Source: an uncultured Clostridia bacterium
GTDB taxonomy: Bacteria > Bacillota > Clostridia > Oscillospirales > CAG-382
Direction of reading: 5' to 3'
DNA length: 17,179 nucleotides
NCBI GenBank assembly: GCA_947627335.1
Contig: CANQVQ010000029.1
Location: forward strand, 1-17,179
Position numbers and translations under genes: made by a program. The notes under the pieces are model-generated. The model did not search any database, had not been told where the DNA came from, and saw nothing but the letters and a program-made list of their open reading frames with translations. Within the stretch, counting starts at the first letter, position 1, and the number at the start of each line of letters is the position of its first letter. This document shows, piece by piece, positions 1-8,091 of the stretch.

Positions 1-34
1 CGGACGACGCGCCGCGCTCCGCCGTCACCCGGCG

Positions 35-2562
35 ATTTCAATCCACGCACCCCGCGAGGGGGTGCGACACAGCATCATCCTTTTTGTACCGCTGCCCGCC
101 AAGATTTCAATCCACGCACCCCGCGAGGGGGTGCGACGACAGCATCATCCTTTTTGTACCGCTGCCCGCCGAGATTTCAATCCACGCACCCCGCGAGGGG
201 GTGCGACGCCGCAAGACAATTCATGTCCATGATGGGCAAATAATTTCAATCCACGCACCCCGCGAGGGGGTGCGACCTATGCAACCTATGCAGACACCGC
301 AGCAGGTTCAATTTCAATCCACGCACCCCGCGAGGGGGTGCGACGAAAAATACATTGCAAAAAGTGAAGAACAACATCCTATTTCAATCCACGCACCCCG
401 CGAGGGGGTGCGACTGGAACAGACGTTCAGGCTCTCCAAAAGTTGGAAATTTCAATCCACGCACCCCGCGAGGGGGTGCGACATCATTTTTTGCATATAA
501 TAATCGGTAGAAAAAATCGCAATTTCAATCCACGCACCCCGCGAGGGGGTGCGACGACGTTCCTTCTGGCAATTACGTCGATTTTACTCATTTCAATCCA
601 CGCACCCCGCGAGGGGGTGCGACTAGCCTCATATTTTTCCTTCGACGTCCAACCCTTATTTCAATCCACGCACCCCGCGAGGGGGTGCGACTAGTGCAGC
701 GGCAAATCCGGGCGGCAGTAGCTCTCATTTCAATCCACGCACCCCGCGAGGGGGTGCGACCCACGAAAATACTGAGCAAGACCATTTCCAAGGAATTTAT
801 TTCAATCCACGCACCCCGCGAGGGGGTGCGACTACAAACAGACGACGAACGAATGGGGCTGCAAGTGATTTCAATCCACGCACCCCGCGAGGGGGTGCGA
901 CATGTTACGGGTTATTGCCATAAAGGTTTTGTGTTGATTTCAATCCACGCACCCCGCGAGGGGGTGCGACAGCCTATTGTGGACAATCATGACCAATATT
1001 AAGGAATTTCAATCCACGCACCCCGCGAGGGGGTGCGACTGACAAGCCCGCAATAATGTGATACAATGTAGGCACGATATTTCAATCCACGCACCCCGCG
1101 AGGGGGTGCGACCAAAAAGACTTTTCGGCAGTATGCAGGAGGAACAGATTTCAATCCACGCACCCCGCGAGGGGGTGCGACCCGGGGGCGGCTGTCGCCG
1201 CCCGCCGGTATCAATGCATTTCAATCCACGCACCCCGCGAGGGGGTGCGACCGGCGGACGCAACAGAGAGCGCGGTGTATGCGACGGTCATTTCAATCCA
1301 CGCACCCCGCGAGGGGGTGCGACAACTTGCCGAGGTTCGTCCGCCTGTATCACGCAAACATTTCAATCCACGCACCCCGCGAGGGGGTGCGACGGAATTT
1401 TTGGAGTCGATTGACCCTGAGACTTCCATTTCAATCCACGCACCCCGCGAGGGGGTGCGACGACCCGTCCTGATCGGCACGATTCTCGCCTGCCTTAATT
1501 TCAATCCACGCACCCCGCGAGGGGGTGCGACGGACGGAGAAACCTTATCTTTGTCATGCAGGATGTATTTCAATCCACGCACCCCGCGAGGGGGTGCGAC
1601 AAATACAGTGAAATCATCTAAAACCTCCACGGGGATTTCAATCCACGCACCCCGCGAGGGGGTGCGACCGCAACTTCTCAACATCGATGAACGGAGCACG
1701 AACCATTTCAATCCACGCACCCCGCGAGGGGGTGCGACTTGCATCCTTGATTTCCTCCAATTTTTGCAAAGCCTATTTCAATCCACGCACCCCGCGAGGG
1801 GGTGCGACGATGAATCCAAACAGGTTTATGCCCTTGCGCAAATTCTATTTCAATCCACGCACCCCGCGAGGGGGTGCGACTTGATTCATTATAGCACATT
1901 TTTTTTGAAAAATATTTCAATCCACGCACCCCGCGAGGGGGTGCGACGTCTTACAACATGGGTTATTTTGCGCATCATTGATTTCAATCCACGCACCCCG
2001 CGAGGGGGTGCGACAAATGGGCATTTTGTGCAATTGCAACACCTCATATTTCAATCCACGCACCCCGCGAGGGGGTGCGACAAGCCGATCATGGCACCTG
2101 TTGGCGTACATATGGTATTTCAATCCACGCACCCCGCGAGGGGGTGCGACTCGTCGATCTTGGTCTGGATTGGTTTCAGGCTCGCAAATTTCAATCCACG
2201 CACCCCGCGAGGGGGTGCGACTCGTCAGCTCCTCGCTGCCGTCGTAGTCGTAGAAGGTATTTCAATCCACGCACCCCGCGAGGGGGTGCGACGTCGTCCG
2301 CAAAGACGCCGAGCTCCTTCGCATAATTTCAATCCACGCACCCCGCGAGGGGGTGCGACGGTGCTCGCTCTTGTCCTTTTTGCGGGTAAAGGAATTTCAA
2401 TCCACGCACCCCGCGAGGGGGTGCGACGATACGCGACGGCAACAGATAGACCAGTCAAAGATTTCAATCCACGCACCCCGCGAGGGGGTGCGACGTCAAG
2501 CCAACGACCAAATAAGCGACACCAATCGATTTCAATCCACGCACCCCGCGAGGGGGTGCGAC
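35..2562 (-). CRISPR. Type I-C CRISPR array, 37 repeats and 36 full spacers, open at the left edge
   Basis: Thirty-seven copies of a 34-bp repeat, all identical by eye. On the plus strand it starts ATTTCAATCCACGCACC and ends GAGGGGGTGCGAC. Spacers are 33-39 nt. The complement ends in TGGATTGAAAT, the usual 3' end of I-C repeats, so the crRNA strand is the minus strand, co-directional with the cas genes. Read that way, the repeat has an 8-bp stem (CGCACCCC/GGGGTGCG) around CTCGC, followed by an 11-nt stretch suited to the crRNA 5' handle left by Cas5c. The leader-proximal (newest) repeat is 2529-2562. Bases 1-34 have spacer length and probably are another spacer, so the array continues beyond the window. 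No decayed terminal repeat is seen. Confidence 0.99.
69..173 (-). repeat. Near-identical adjacent spacers
   Basis: The spacers at 69-103 (35 nt) and 138-173 (36 nt) are the same sequence except for one base and one extra base. In crRNA orientation they begin CTTGGCGGGC and CTCGGCGGGC, a T/C difference at nucleotide 3. The younger copy (138-173) is one nucleotide longer at its 3' end. A repeat (104-137) lies between them. No other spacer pair in the array looks related. Confidence 0.95.
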
Positions 2563-2734
2563 AGCAAAACTGCATAGATTTCATTCAAAATTCCATGCAA
2601 GTTTGCGCAAAAAGACAAATTTCACGTTTCAAAAGCATATTTCTAACCGAAAAAGTTTTCAAAAAAGGCGTTTCCCCTCCTTTTCCTTGGTGCGAACCAT
2701 CGGCATTTTCCTGTCAGCTTCCCCTTCGCGCCAA
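2563..2734 (-). promoter_or_regulatory. CRISPR leader
   Basis: This is a 172-nt non-coding stretch between the cas2 stop codon and the first repeat, where a I-C leader is expected. The part next to the array is AT-rich. It contains the perfect palindrome TTTGCGCAAA (2602-2611) and an inverted pair TGCAT/ATGCA (2571-2575 and 2595-2599) just outside the first repeat. These are candidates for integrase or host-factor recognition, which is inference. I see no convincing -35/-10 pair on the minus strand, so the array may be transcribed by read-through from the cas operon or from a weak promoter. Confidence 0.75.
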
Positions 2735-3025
2735 CTACACCAGCAAAAGCCCCTCCGGCTCATAGGTCGGTTTTGCGCCAAAGTGTTCGATCCTGCTTTG
2801 ATACCGATCTCCCAGATAATAGAAACGCAAACTGTCTTTTTCCGGATCGATCGCCTCAAGCAGTTTGACCTGCAAAAGCCTGCATTGGGATGGGTCCACC
2901 AAACATTCAAACACGGAATTCTGCACACGCTGTCCGTAATTTACGCACAACTTTGCCACATGACGCAGACGTTTCCGCCCGGCGGCGTCCTCCGTATTCA
3001 CGTCATATGTGATCAAAACCAACAT
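2735..3025 (-). CDS. cas2: CRISPR-associated endoribonuclease/integrase subunit Cas2 (type I-C)
   Basis: The product is 96 aa, normal for the family. With Cas1 it forms the complex that integrates new spacers at the leader-repeat junction; Cas2 is the central dimer. It begins MLVLITYDVNTEDAAGRKRL, the standard Cas2 beta-strand with the conserved Asp at residue 8, and continues with VAKLCVNYGQRVQNSVFECL, typical of I-C Cas2. The frame is open further upstream (to 3220), but that part overlaps cas1. The ATG at 3025 has GGGAG a few bases upstream and gives the family's usual N-terminus. The gene begins 8 nt after the cas1 stop and is the last cas gene before the leader. Confidence 0.97.
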   Translation of the reverse strand: MLVLITYDVNTEDAAGRKRLRHVAKLCVNYGQRVQNSVFECLVDPSQCRLLQVKLLEAIDPEKDSLRFYYLGDRYQSRIEHFGAKPTYEPEGLLLV

Positions 3026-3033
3026 ACGCTCCC

Positions 3034-4065
3034 TCACTTCCACAGAAACGGCGGATATGCTTCCAGGTCCCCGCGAAGATGCCGTGCAAGCAAGAGCGCC
3101 TGCACATACGGGACCAAGCCCCACGCCATCTTTTCCTTCAGATACGGATGCGAGAGCGGCTCCGCCATTCGCTTCTGCCATGCGGAAAGAAACCTCTTCC
3201 TTCCCTCGTCGGAGAGCCACACCGCTCCGCTCGGCTGAACGTCGAAATGCTCCGCACGGACGACCCGCTCGTTGACAAGAGAGATCACGAATCGGTCAGC
3301 CAACACCGGACGCAGCTCCTCCATCAGATCCAACGCCAAAGAAGAACGTCCGGGGCGGTCCCGATGCAGATACCCAACATAGGCGTCCAATCCAACGCTC
3401 TCCAAGGCGCCCGCGCAGGCGCCGGCAAGAATCGTGTACGCGAACGACAAAAGCGCATTGATCGCGTCCATCGGCGGACGACGGGAGCGACCGGTGAAGG
3501 AAAATGTTTCCCGTTGGTTCAGGATCAATCCGTCGAACGCCCCGAAATAGAGGGCGGCGGTCTGTCCCTCCAGTCCCCGCAGGGAATCCAAATCGGTTTC
3601 CTCCAGGATCGCTGGAAGAGCGGACGCCAGCGCAGACGAGACCCGATGCAGCGCCTCGCCGTCCACCCGCATCGCGTGGTCCCGGCAAGTGCGTTCGATG
3701 CTCCAACGGCTGTTATACACTTTGCCGAAGATGAAATTCCGGGCGATCCGACAACTCTGCGCCTCGTCGTCCGCGATCCGGTACTGCGTGCGCCGCAGAA
3801 GGACGTTTCCCGGATTTTCCCCGGAAACTCTCGCCAGGAATTTCCCTTTCGGGGTCAGAAAACACAGGTTCACCCCGTCCCTTGCGCATTTTCCCATCAG
3901 CGCAGGACTCGCGCCCTTATAGGAAAAACACAGGATATTCTCCAGCGTATGCAGCGGGAACTGCCCCCGTTTTTCCTCCCCGGAAAGCACGGTCACGGTT
4001 TCGCCCTCCAACGCGAGGTAACTGTCCTCGCTGAGAACGAACAGTGTGTTGAGGAGTTTCCTCAC
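3034..4065 (-). CDS. cas1: CRISPR-associated integrase Cas1 (type I-C)
   Basis: The product is 343 aa. Cas1 is the metal-dependent integrase of spacer acquisition. Candidate metal ligands are visible: Glu166 in LRGLEGQTA, His234 in GYLHRDRPGR, and Asp246/Glu249 in LALDLMEELRP. The open frame runs upstream to 4365, but only from GTG 4065 does the protein look like Cas1 (RKLLNTLFVLSEDSYLALEG). This GTG follows AGGAGG by 7 nt and overlaps the cas4 stop as GTGA. The start is therefore a non-ATG codon, translationally coupled to cas4. No truncation is seen. Confidence 0.97.
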   Translation of the reverse strand: MRKLLNTLFVLSEDSYLALEGETVTVLSGEEKRGQFPLHTLENILCFSYKGASPALMGKCARDGVNLCFLTPKGKFLARVSGENPGNVLLRRTQYRIADDEAQSCRIARNFIFGKVYNSRWSIERTCRDHAMRVDGEALHRVSSALASALPAILEETDLDSLRGLEGQTAALYFGAFDGLILNQRETFSFTGRSRRPPMDAINALLSFAYTILAGACAGALESVGLDAYVGYLHRDRPGRSSLALDLMEELRPVLADRFVISLVNERVVRAEHFDVQPSGAVWLSDEGRKRFLSAWQKRMAEPLSHPYLKEKMAWGLVPYVQALLLARHLRGDLEAYPPFLWK

Positions 4066-4736
4066 GCTTCGTCCTCCTTTTCCGACAGATGTTCGCGCAG
4101 GTAGGCGCTCGGCGACTGCTTTTTCGTCAACTGCGGCAGACACAGTTCCTTCAAAGAGCAGGCGGAACAGCCCTTTCCGGGCGTCGCACGCGGGGTATAC
4201 CCTTTCGCATAAAGCATCCGCATTTCGGTCAGCGTCGCCTCCACCCGCCCCCGCAGGGCGTCGTCCAGCGGCACCCTGGTCCGCCGCCTCGGTTCGCCGT
4301 AAAACAGGCTCCCCTCCGGGATCGCGCACAGCAGCATTTCCTCCAAGCACATCGCCTGCGCGCAAAGCTGCAGTTCGTCCATGTCCCCCAGTTTGGGGCT
4401 GCCCCGCTTATATTCCACCGGATACGGCAGCCATTTTCCTTCCCTGCCGTGCAGGGTCACGCCGGAGGGGTCCTTTCGGAACTCCACCACGTCGCAAATA
4501 CCCTGGATCTGCAGCCGATGGGAAACGACCCGCAGGCCGCGGACGATCAGGGTATCGCCGCGGCTCTCGGTCAAATGTTCCGAATGCGCACGTTGATGAA
4601 GCAGGTCCCCCTCCACGGTGCGCAGATTCTCCGCCCACTGCCGCTCGATATGAACGAGCGCCCACTGGCGGCGGCAGAACGCGAAACGCTGGATCCCGGA
4701 CAAAGCGAGGTACGCATCTTCCGGCAAGCCGGTCAC
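4062..4736 (-). CDS. cas4: CRISPR-associated exonuclease Cas4 (type I-C)
   Basis: The product is 224 aa. Cas4 is a RecB-type nuclease with a 4Fe-4S cluster that trims prespacers and sets PAM choice and orientation together with Cas1. The four cluster cysteines are visible: Cys21 (FCRRQ) and Cys190/193/199 near the C-terminus (CSACSLKELC). RecB-like active-site candidates are His48, Asp82 (GICDVVEF), Glu108 and Lys110 (VEYKRG), with QLCAQAMCLEE downstream. The start is GTG at 4736, overlapping the cas7 stop as GTGA. No strong ribosome site precedes it, so translation is probably coupled to cas7. Confidence 0.96.
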   Translation of the reverse strand: MTGLPEDAYLALSGIQRFAFCRRQWALVHIERQWAENLRTVEGDLLHQRAHSEHLTESRGDTLIVRGLRVVSHRLQIQGICDVVEFRKDPSGVTLHGREGKWLPYPVEYKRGSPKLGDMDELQLCAQAMCLEEMLLCAIPEGSLFYGEPRRRTRVPLDDALRGRVEATLTEMRMLYAKGYTPRATPGKGCSACSLKELCLPQLTKKQSPSAYLREHLSEKEDEA

Positions 4737-5653
4737 CCCATGCGCGTACAGGTGACGCCCGCAGGCAGGGCGGACGTATCCACGGACACCGCGTAATCGC
4801 TGTACGCACGCGGACTGACGACGCCGTCCTTCAGCTTCGCGGAAACCGTTTCAAACAGTTTCCACGCCGGCGCACATCCCAGTTCGGAATCGTGCTTGAA
4901 GACGATCAGCTCGCGGACCGCCATTTTGCCCCGTGCGGCGGAGCGGTCGTTCTCGAACAGGTTTAGGATCGCCTCCCAGAGCAGTTCGAGGTCCTCCTCG
5001 CTGAATCCGGTGACCTTTCGCGCCAGATTGGCGGAAACATACCCTTCCACCCGGTAGAGCGCGTAGGGAATGATGTACTTGCGTCCCATTTCCGTGCCCT
5101 TCTTCTCCGCGTCCGCCTCGGTGGAGATCGCGACACGGGTGATGGTGACCTCCTGCGGAACGACGGGGTCGATACTGCGGGCGAAGCCCAACTGCACCGG
5201 ACCGCGGATCTGCCCGCAGTTGAGGTTGCCCTTGACCATCGTCGTCATGACGGCGCCGAAGGTGCGGACGTCATAGAAATTCCCGCACATGAAGTCCCGC
5301 ACCTGATGATCCACGTCGATCTCTTTGGCTTCCCGCTCCTTGACGATCTTTTTCAGCTCCTCCGGCTTCATCGTGGCGGCGTCGTCGATCCCGACATACG
5401 CGTACCCCTCGTTATCGCTCACGTTCAGCGGCACGCCCTCCTTGATGTAGATGCGGTAACCGGTTTTTCCTTCTTTGACCGTTTCGACATAGTTGCGGAT
5501 CTTCCGTTTCAGGCACACGTCGGTGACGAGCCCGTGACCAGTTTCCGGGTCCGTGCGCGGCAGGTTGCCGGCGTCGGGGTCGCCGTTGGGGTTCCCGTTC
5601 TCCACGTCGAAAAGGATCACGAATTCATAGCGGTTCTTGATGGGTTCAGACAT
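4733..5653 (-). CDS. cas7c: Cascade backbone protein Cas7c (Csd2)
   Basis: The product is 306 aa. Cas7 subunits polymerise along the crRNA spacer to form the filament of the I-C Cascade complex. The N-terminal stretch NRYEFVILFDVENGNPNGDP followed by DAGNLPRTDPETG is characteristic of Csd2. Later conserved stretches include FYDVRTFGAVM and GQIRGPVQLGFARSIDPV. The frame is open upstream, but ATG 5653 has AAAGGAGAG 6-7 nt before it and gives the usual start MSEPIKNRYEF. It overlaps the cas8c end by 8 nt and its own stop overlaps the cas4 start. Confidence 0.97.
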   Translation of the reverse strand: MSEPIKNRYEFVILFDVENGNPNGDPDAGNLPRTDPETGHGLVTDVCLKRKIRNYVETVKEGKTGYRIYIKEGVPLNVSDNEGYAYVGIDDAATMKPEELKKIVKEREAKEIDVDHQVRDFMCGNFYDVRTFGAVMTTMVKGNLNCGQIRGPVQLGFARSIDPVVPQEVTITRVAISTEADAEKKGTEMGRKYIIPYALYRVEGYVSANLARKVTGFSEEDLELLWEAILNLFENDRSAARGKMAVRELIVFKHDSELGCAPAWKLFETVSAKLKDGVVSPRAYSDYAVSVDTSALPAGVTCTRMG

Positions 5654-6020
5654 TTTCACTCTCTCCTTTGTCTTTCTTTTCATAGAATTTTTGGACCTGA
5701 TGATAGTATCCCAGATGGAACGCACTCTGTTCGGTCAAGGACAGCCGGGCGGGCAGCGGCTCATGGATGCGGCACATCAGCTCGCCGATCTGCTTCTCGT
5801 AATACACCCGCTTCCCGCCGTCGAGCTTGCGCAGGTGGCTCTGGGAAAGTTTGACCAGCAAGGGGAAGATGGCCATCGGGGTGGCGCTTGCGCTGTTGAA
5901 GTACTTGTCCTTGACGGTCGCGTTGACGCCGGGACTGGCGGTCGTCTGTACCCGCTCCAGCACGGCGAACAGCCGTCCGAGAACGTAGGGGGGATAGGTG
6001 CTTTGCTCGTTGAGTTCCAC
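5646..6020 (-). CDS. cas11c: Probable small subunit Cas11c from an internal start within cas8c
   Basis: A perfect AGGAGG (6029-6034) lies inside cas8c. Eight nt later comes an in-frame GTG (6018-6020, cas8c codon 464). Translation from there gives a 124-aa protein beginning VELNEQSTYPPYVLG (initiator read as Met) and ending with the cas8c stop. In studied I-C systems the small subunit, which helps bind the displaced strand and stabilises Cascade, is made exactly this way from the 3' end of cas8c, and its length there is about 120-130 aa. The start signal is seen directly; expression is inferred. No separate cas11 gene exists in the locus. Confidence 0.8.
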   Translation of the reverse strand: MELNEQSTYPPYVLGRLFAVLERVQTTASPGVNATVKDKYFNSASATPMAIFPLLVKLSQSHLRKLDGGKRVYYEKQIGELMCRIHEPLPARLSLTEQSAFHLGYYHQVQKFYEKKDKGESENV

Positions 6021-7409
6021 AGTTAAAACCTCCTCCGGAATCTGTTCGTTTTTGTTTTTCAAAAGATACGCTTTCAAAATGGCTGCCTTCCCGTAGGAAA
6101 CGTCCCGCTCGGCGCGGATGCGGAGCGCCGTCTGCTCCAGCAGGGACGCGGGATAGGGGCGGTCGGACAGGATAGCCCGCAGGACCGCGCCCGCCATGGG
6201 CGGGGACGCCTTTTTGTCCCGGCTTTTCTGGTTGACCGTTTCTCCCAGCAGCTTCCACAGCGGGAGCGCACCGTTTCCGACATAGGTCGGCTTCACGATG
6301 GACAGCCTTTCGTAATGGGCGCACACGTTGGAAAGCATTCTGCCGAACGTGTCGCGCAGGAAGAACCGCACGCTCAGCCGCCCCGCATTCGGCGCAAGCC
6401 CCAGCACATAAAAGCGGTTCTCCGGACGCAGCGGGACGCCGTTCACGTCCACCGGGTCCCCATTCGCGAGCGCACGGATCGCCCGCCGCAGGTCCTCGTC
6501 GGTGACGACCTCCGATTCGCCGCCGAACAGGGCGCAGGAGAACAGGTCGCGGCAAAGGGTCTCCGCGTCCTCCGCCCAAAAGACCACGGCGGTGTCGCCG
6601 ATGTACTGCAGGTGCTTCCGATCGTCGATCAGCTGCTTGAGGACGGCGCCGTACTTGAAGGCGGCTTCCTCCGATACGGGCGCGTTCTGCCCCTGCCCGC
6701 TTTCCTTGCCCTCATGCCCGTAGGACTCGAACGCCGAAGCGTTGAAGGACACGAGGGAAGCCCCGCTCGACTGCGCGTCCCGGATCCCCTTGATCCCGGG
6801 GTGCAGTCTGGCGATGGGAGCGCGTTTGCCGGTCACAAGGCACCGCCCCACGACCGCTCCGGCGGAGCGTTCGGCACGGCAGGCGTCCCAAGCGTCCCGC
6901 ACGGCGGGGTCCTCCTGCACATACCTTCCGCCGAACGAAAAGATCAGATTCGCCCCCTTCAGGATGTCCTCCAGATAGGGTCGCAGGATCGGATTTTCCG
7001 CCCCTTCCGCCGGACGCCAGCGGTCGAAGAAGGCGCACACCGCCTTCGCGGCGGGGCTTTCCGCCGGTTCCAGAATTTGCCGATGCAGTTCCTTCGCGGC
7101 CTCGAAGCACTTCGCCGTCCGTTCGGGCTTGCCCTTGCCGTCGATCCCCAAAAAGTAGGAGCCGTTATCACAAAGGAAATTGGCGGCGACCCCGGAAGTT
7201 TTCTTCACCTGTTCCGGCACCTGGAGCCGCTGCGGGCTGTCCTTCCCGCCGTTCTCCGCCCCGGCTTTCAGCGGGCGCACCCTGCACAGCGTCCCCTGCT
7301 CGTCCAACTCCAACGCGTAGGAAACGTTCGCGACGCTCCAACCGGGCGGCGTGACCTCCCCACGGCGGACCAGTGCGTCGTAATAGTCGCAAAGCGCTTG
7401 CAGAATCAT
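5646..7409 (-). CDS. cas8c: Cascade large subunit Cas8c (Csd1)
   Basis: The product is 587 aa, normal for Csd1. Cas8c recognises the PAM and anchors Cas3 on the Cascade R-loop. The N-terminus MILQALCDYYDALVRRGEV, the segment FLCDNGSYFLGIDGKGKP and the C-terminal YPPYVLGRLFAVLERVQ (residues 472-488) are typical. ATG 7409 overlaps the cas5c stop as ATGA. The C-terminal 124 residues are the region that in I-C systems is also translated on its own as Cas11c (separate entry). The upstream and downstream overlaps place it in the same polycistron as cas5c and cas7. Confidence 0.97.
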   Translation of the reverse strand: MILQALCDYYDALVRRGEVTPPGWSVANVSYALELDEQGTLCRVRPLKAGAENGGKDSPQRLQVPEQVKKTSGVAANFLCDNGSYFLGIDGKGKPERTAKCFEAAKELHRQILEPAESPAAKAVCAFFDRWRPAEGAENPILRPYLEDILKGANLIFSFGGRYVQEDPAVRDAWDACRAERSAGAVVGRCLVTGKRAPIARLHPGIKGIRDAQSSGASLVSFNASAFESYGHEGKESGQGQNAPVSEEAAFKYGAVLKQLIDDRKHLQYIGDTAVVFWAEDAETLCRDLFSCALFGGESEVVTDEDLRRAIRALANGDPVDVNGVPLRPENRFYVLGLAPNAGRLSVRFFLRDTFGRMLSNVCAHYERLSIVKPTYVGNGALPLWKLLGETVNQKSRDKKASPPMAGAVLRAILSDRPYPASLLEQTALRIRAERDVSYGKAAILKAYLLKNKNEQIPEEVLTVELNEQSTYPPYVLGRLFAVLERVQTTASPGVNATVKDKYFNSASATPMAIFPLLVKLSQSHLRKLDGGKRVYYEKQIGELMCRIHEPLPARLSLTEQSAFHLGYYHQVQKFYEKKDKGESENV

Positions 7410-8059
7410 CGCAGAACCTCCTTTCCGGCGACCTCCAGCACCCCGTTTTTCAATTCCGCCAGGAAAAACATCGGCTGTATATTCCGGGGATCGGAAAAGT
7501 CCATGTCATAGAGCATCAGCCCGAGGGAACGCGTCTCCGGGACGGTCGGCACTTCCCCGCCCTGCCACGCACGAAACTGTGCGGGGAACTCCCGACAGCC
7601 GAAGCAGGGTTGGTGGTAGCACTGCCCCCGCGCCAGCCTCCGGCGTGCGATGTCGATGAATTTTCCTTCGTTGTCGGAGGGATTCGCCTTTTCGGTCAGG
7701 GTAAAATGGGCGTCGATGACGTACCGCACGTCGGTCAGGACCATGGACGCTCTCTGCTGGATGCTTTCGCCGGTGTAGATGGCGAGGGGCTTGTCCCCGC
7801 CCGTCATTTTCGCCTGCACGTTGCTCGCGAGGACCTTGTCCTTGACCTCGTTGCGGCGAATGTTGGTGAACGCGATGGGGTTCATCACATGGATCCGGTC
7901 GATGTGCCAGGCCAGCCCCGGATGCCAGTAAATCGCTTCGACCAGCCCCCGGGCGGCCGACGGCGTCATCACGTCGTAACTGACGCGCTCCACCTTCAGC
8001 TCCGGGCGGGTGAACAGCGCATACTCCCCCCATACTTCTACCTGAATGCCTTGCTGCAT
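7406..8059 (-). CDS. cas5c: Cascade subunit and crRNA-processing endoribonuclease Cas5c (Csd5/Cas5d)
   Basis: The product is 217 aa. In type I-C, Cas5c replaces Cas6: it cuts the repeat hairpin and stays on the crRNA 5' handle. The N-terminus MQQGIQVEVWGEYALFTRPE and the segment RVSYDVMTPSAARGLVEAIYWHP are diagnostic. Tyr44 in the IYWHP segment and His118 in VIDAHF are candidate catalytic residues by position; I cannot align to confirm. The frame extends 8 codons upstream, but ATG 8059 has AAAGGAAG at good distance and gives the family N-terminus. It starts 32 nt after the cas3 stop and its stop overlaps the cas8c start. No cas6 occurs in the window, consistent with this role. Confidence 0.96.
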   Translation of the reverse strand: MQQGIQVEVWGEYALFTRPELKVERVSYDVMTPSAARGLVEAIYWHPGLAWHIDRIHVMNPIAFTNIRRNEVKDKVLASNVQAKMTGGDKPLAIYTGESIQQRASMVLTDVRYVIDAHFTLTEKANPSDNEGKFIDIARRRLARGQCYHQPCFGCREFPAQFRAWQGGEVPTVPETRSLGLMLYDMDFSDPRNIQPMFFLAELKNGVLEVAGKEVLR

Positions 8060-8091
8060 GGTTCGTCTTCCTTTCCTTTTCAATTTTTCTT

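Noticed and set aside
1881..1913. Self-targeting of the cas promoter by the spacer sharing 11 bases with it
   Set aside because: The match ends at 11 bases on both sides and is explained by a common extended -10 element; too short for Cascade interference.
84..2765. Many open frames through the array, including one of about 500 codons on the plus strand, with repeated motifs such as ISIHAPREGVR
   Set aside because: They are translations of the CRISPR repeat in different frames; no ribosome site and the repeat period explains them fully.
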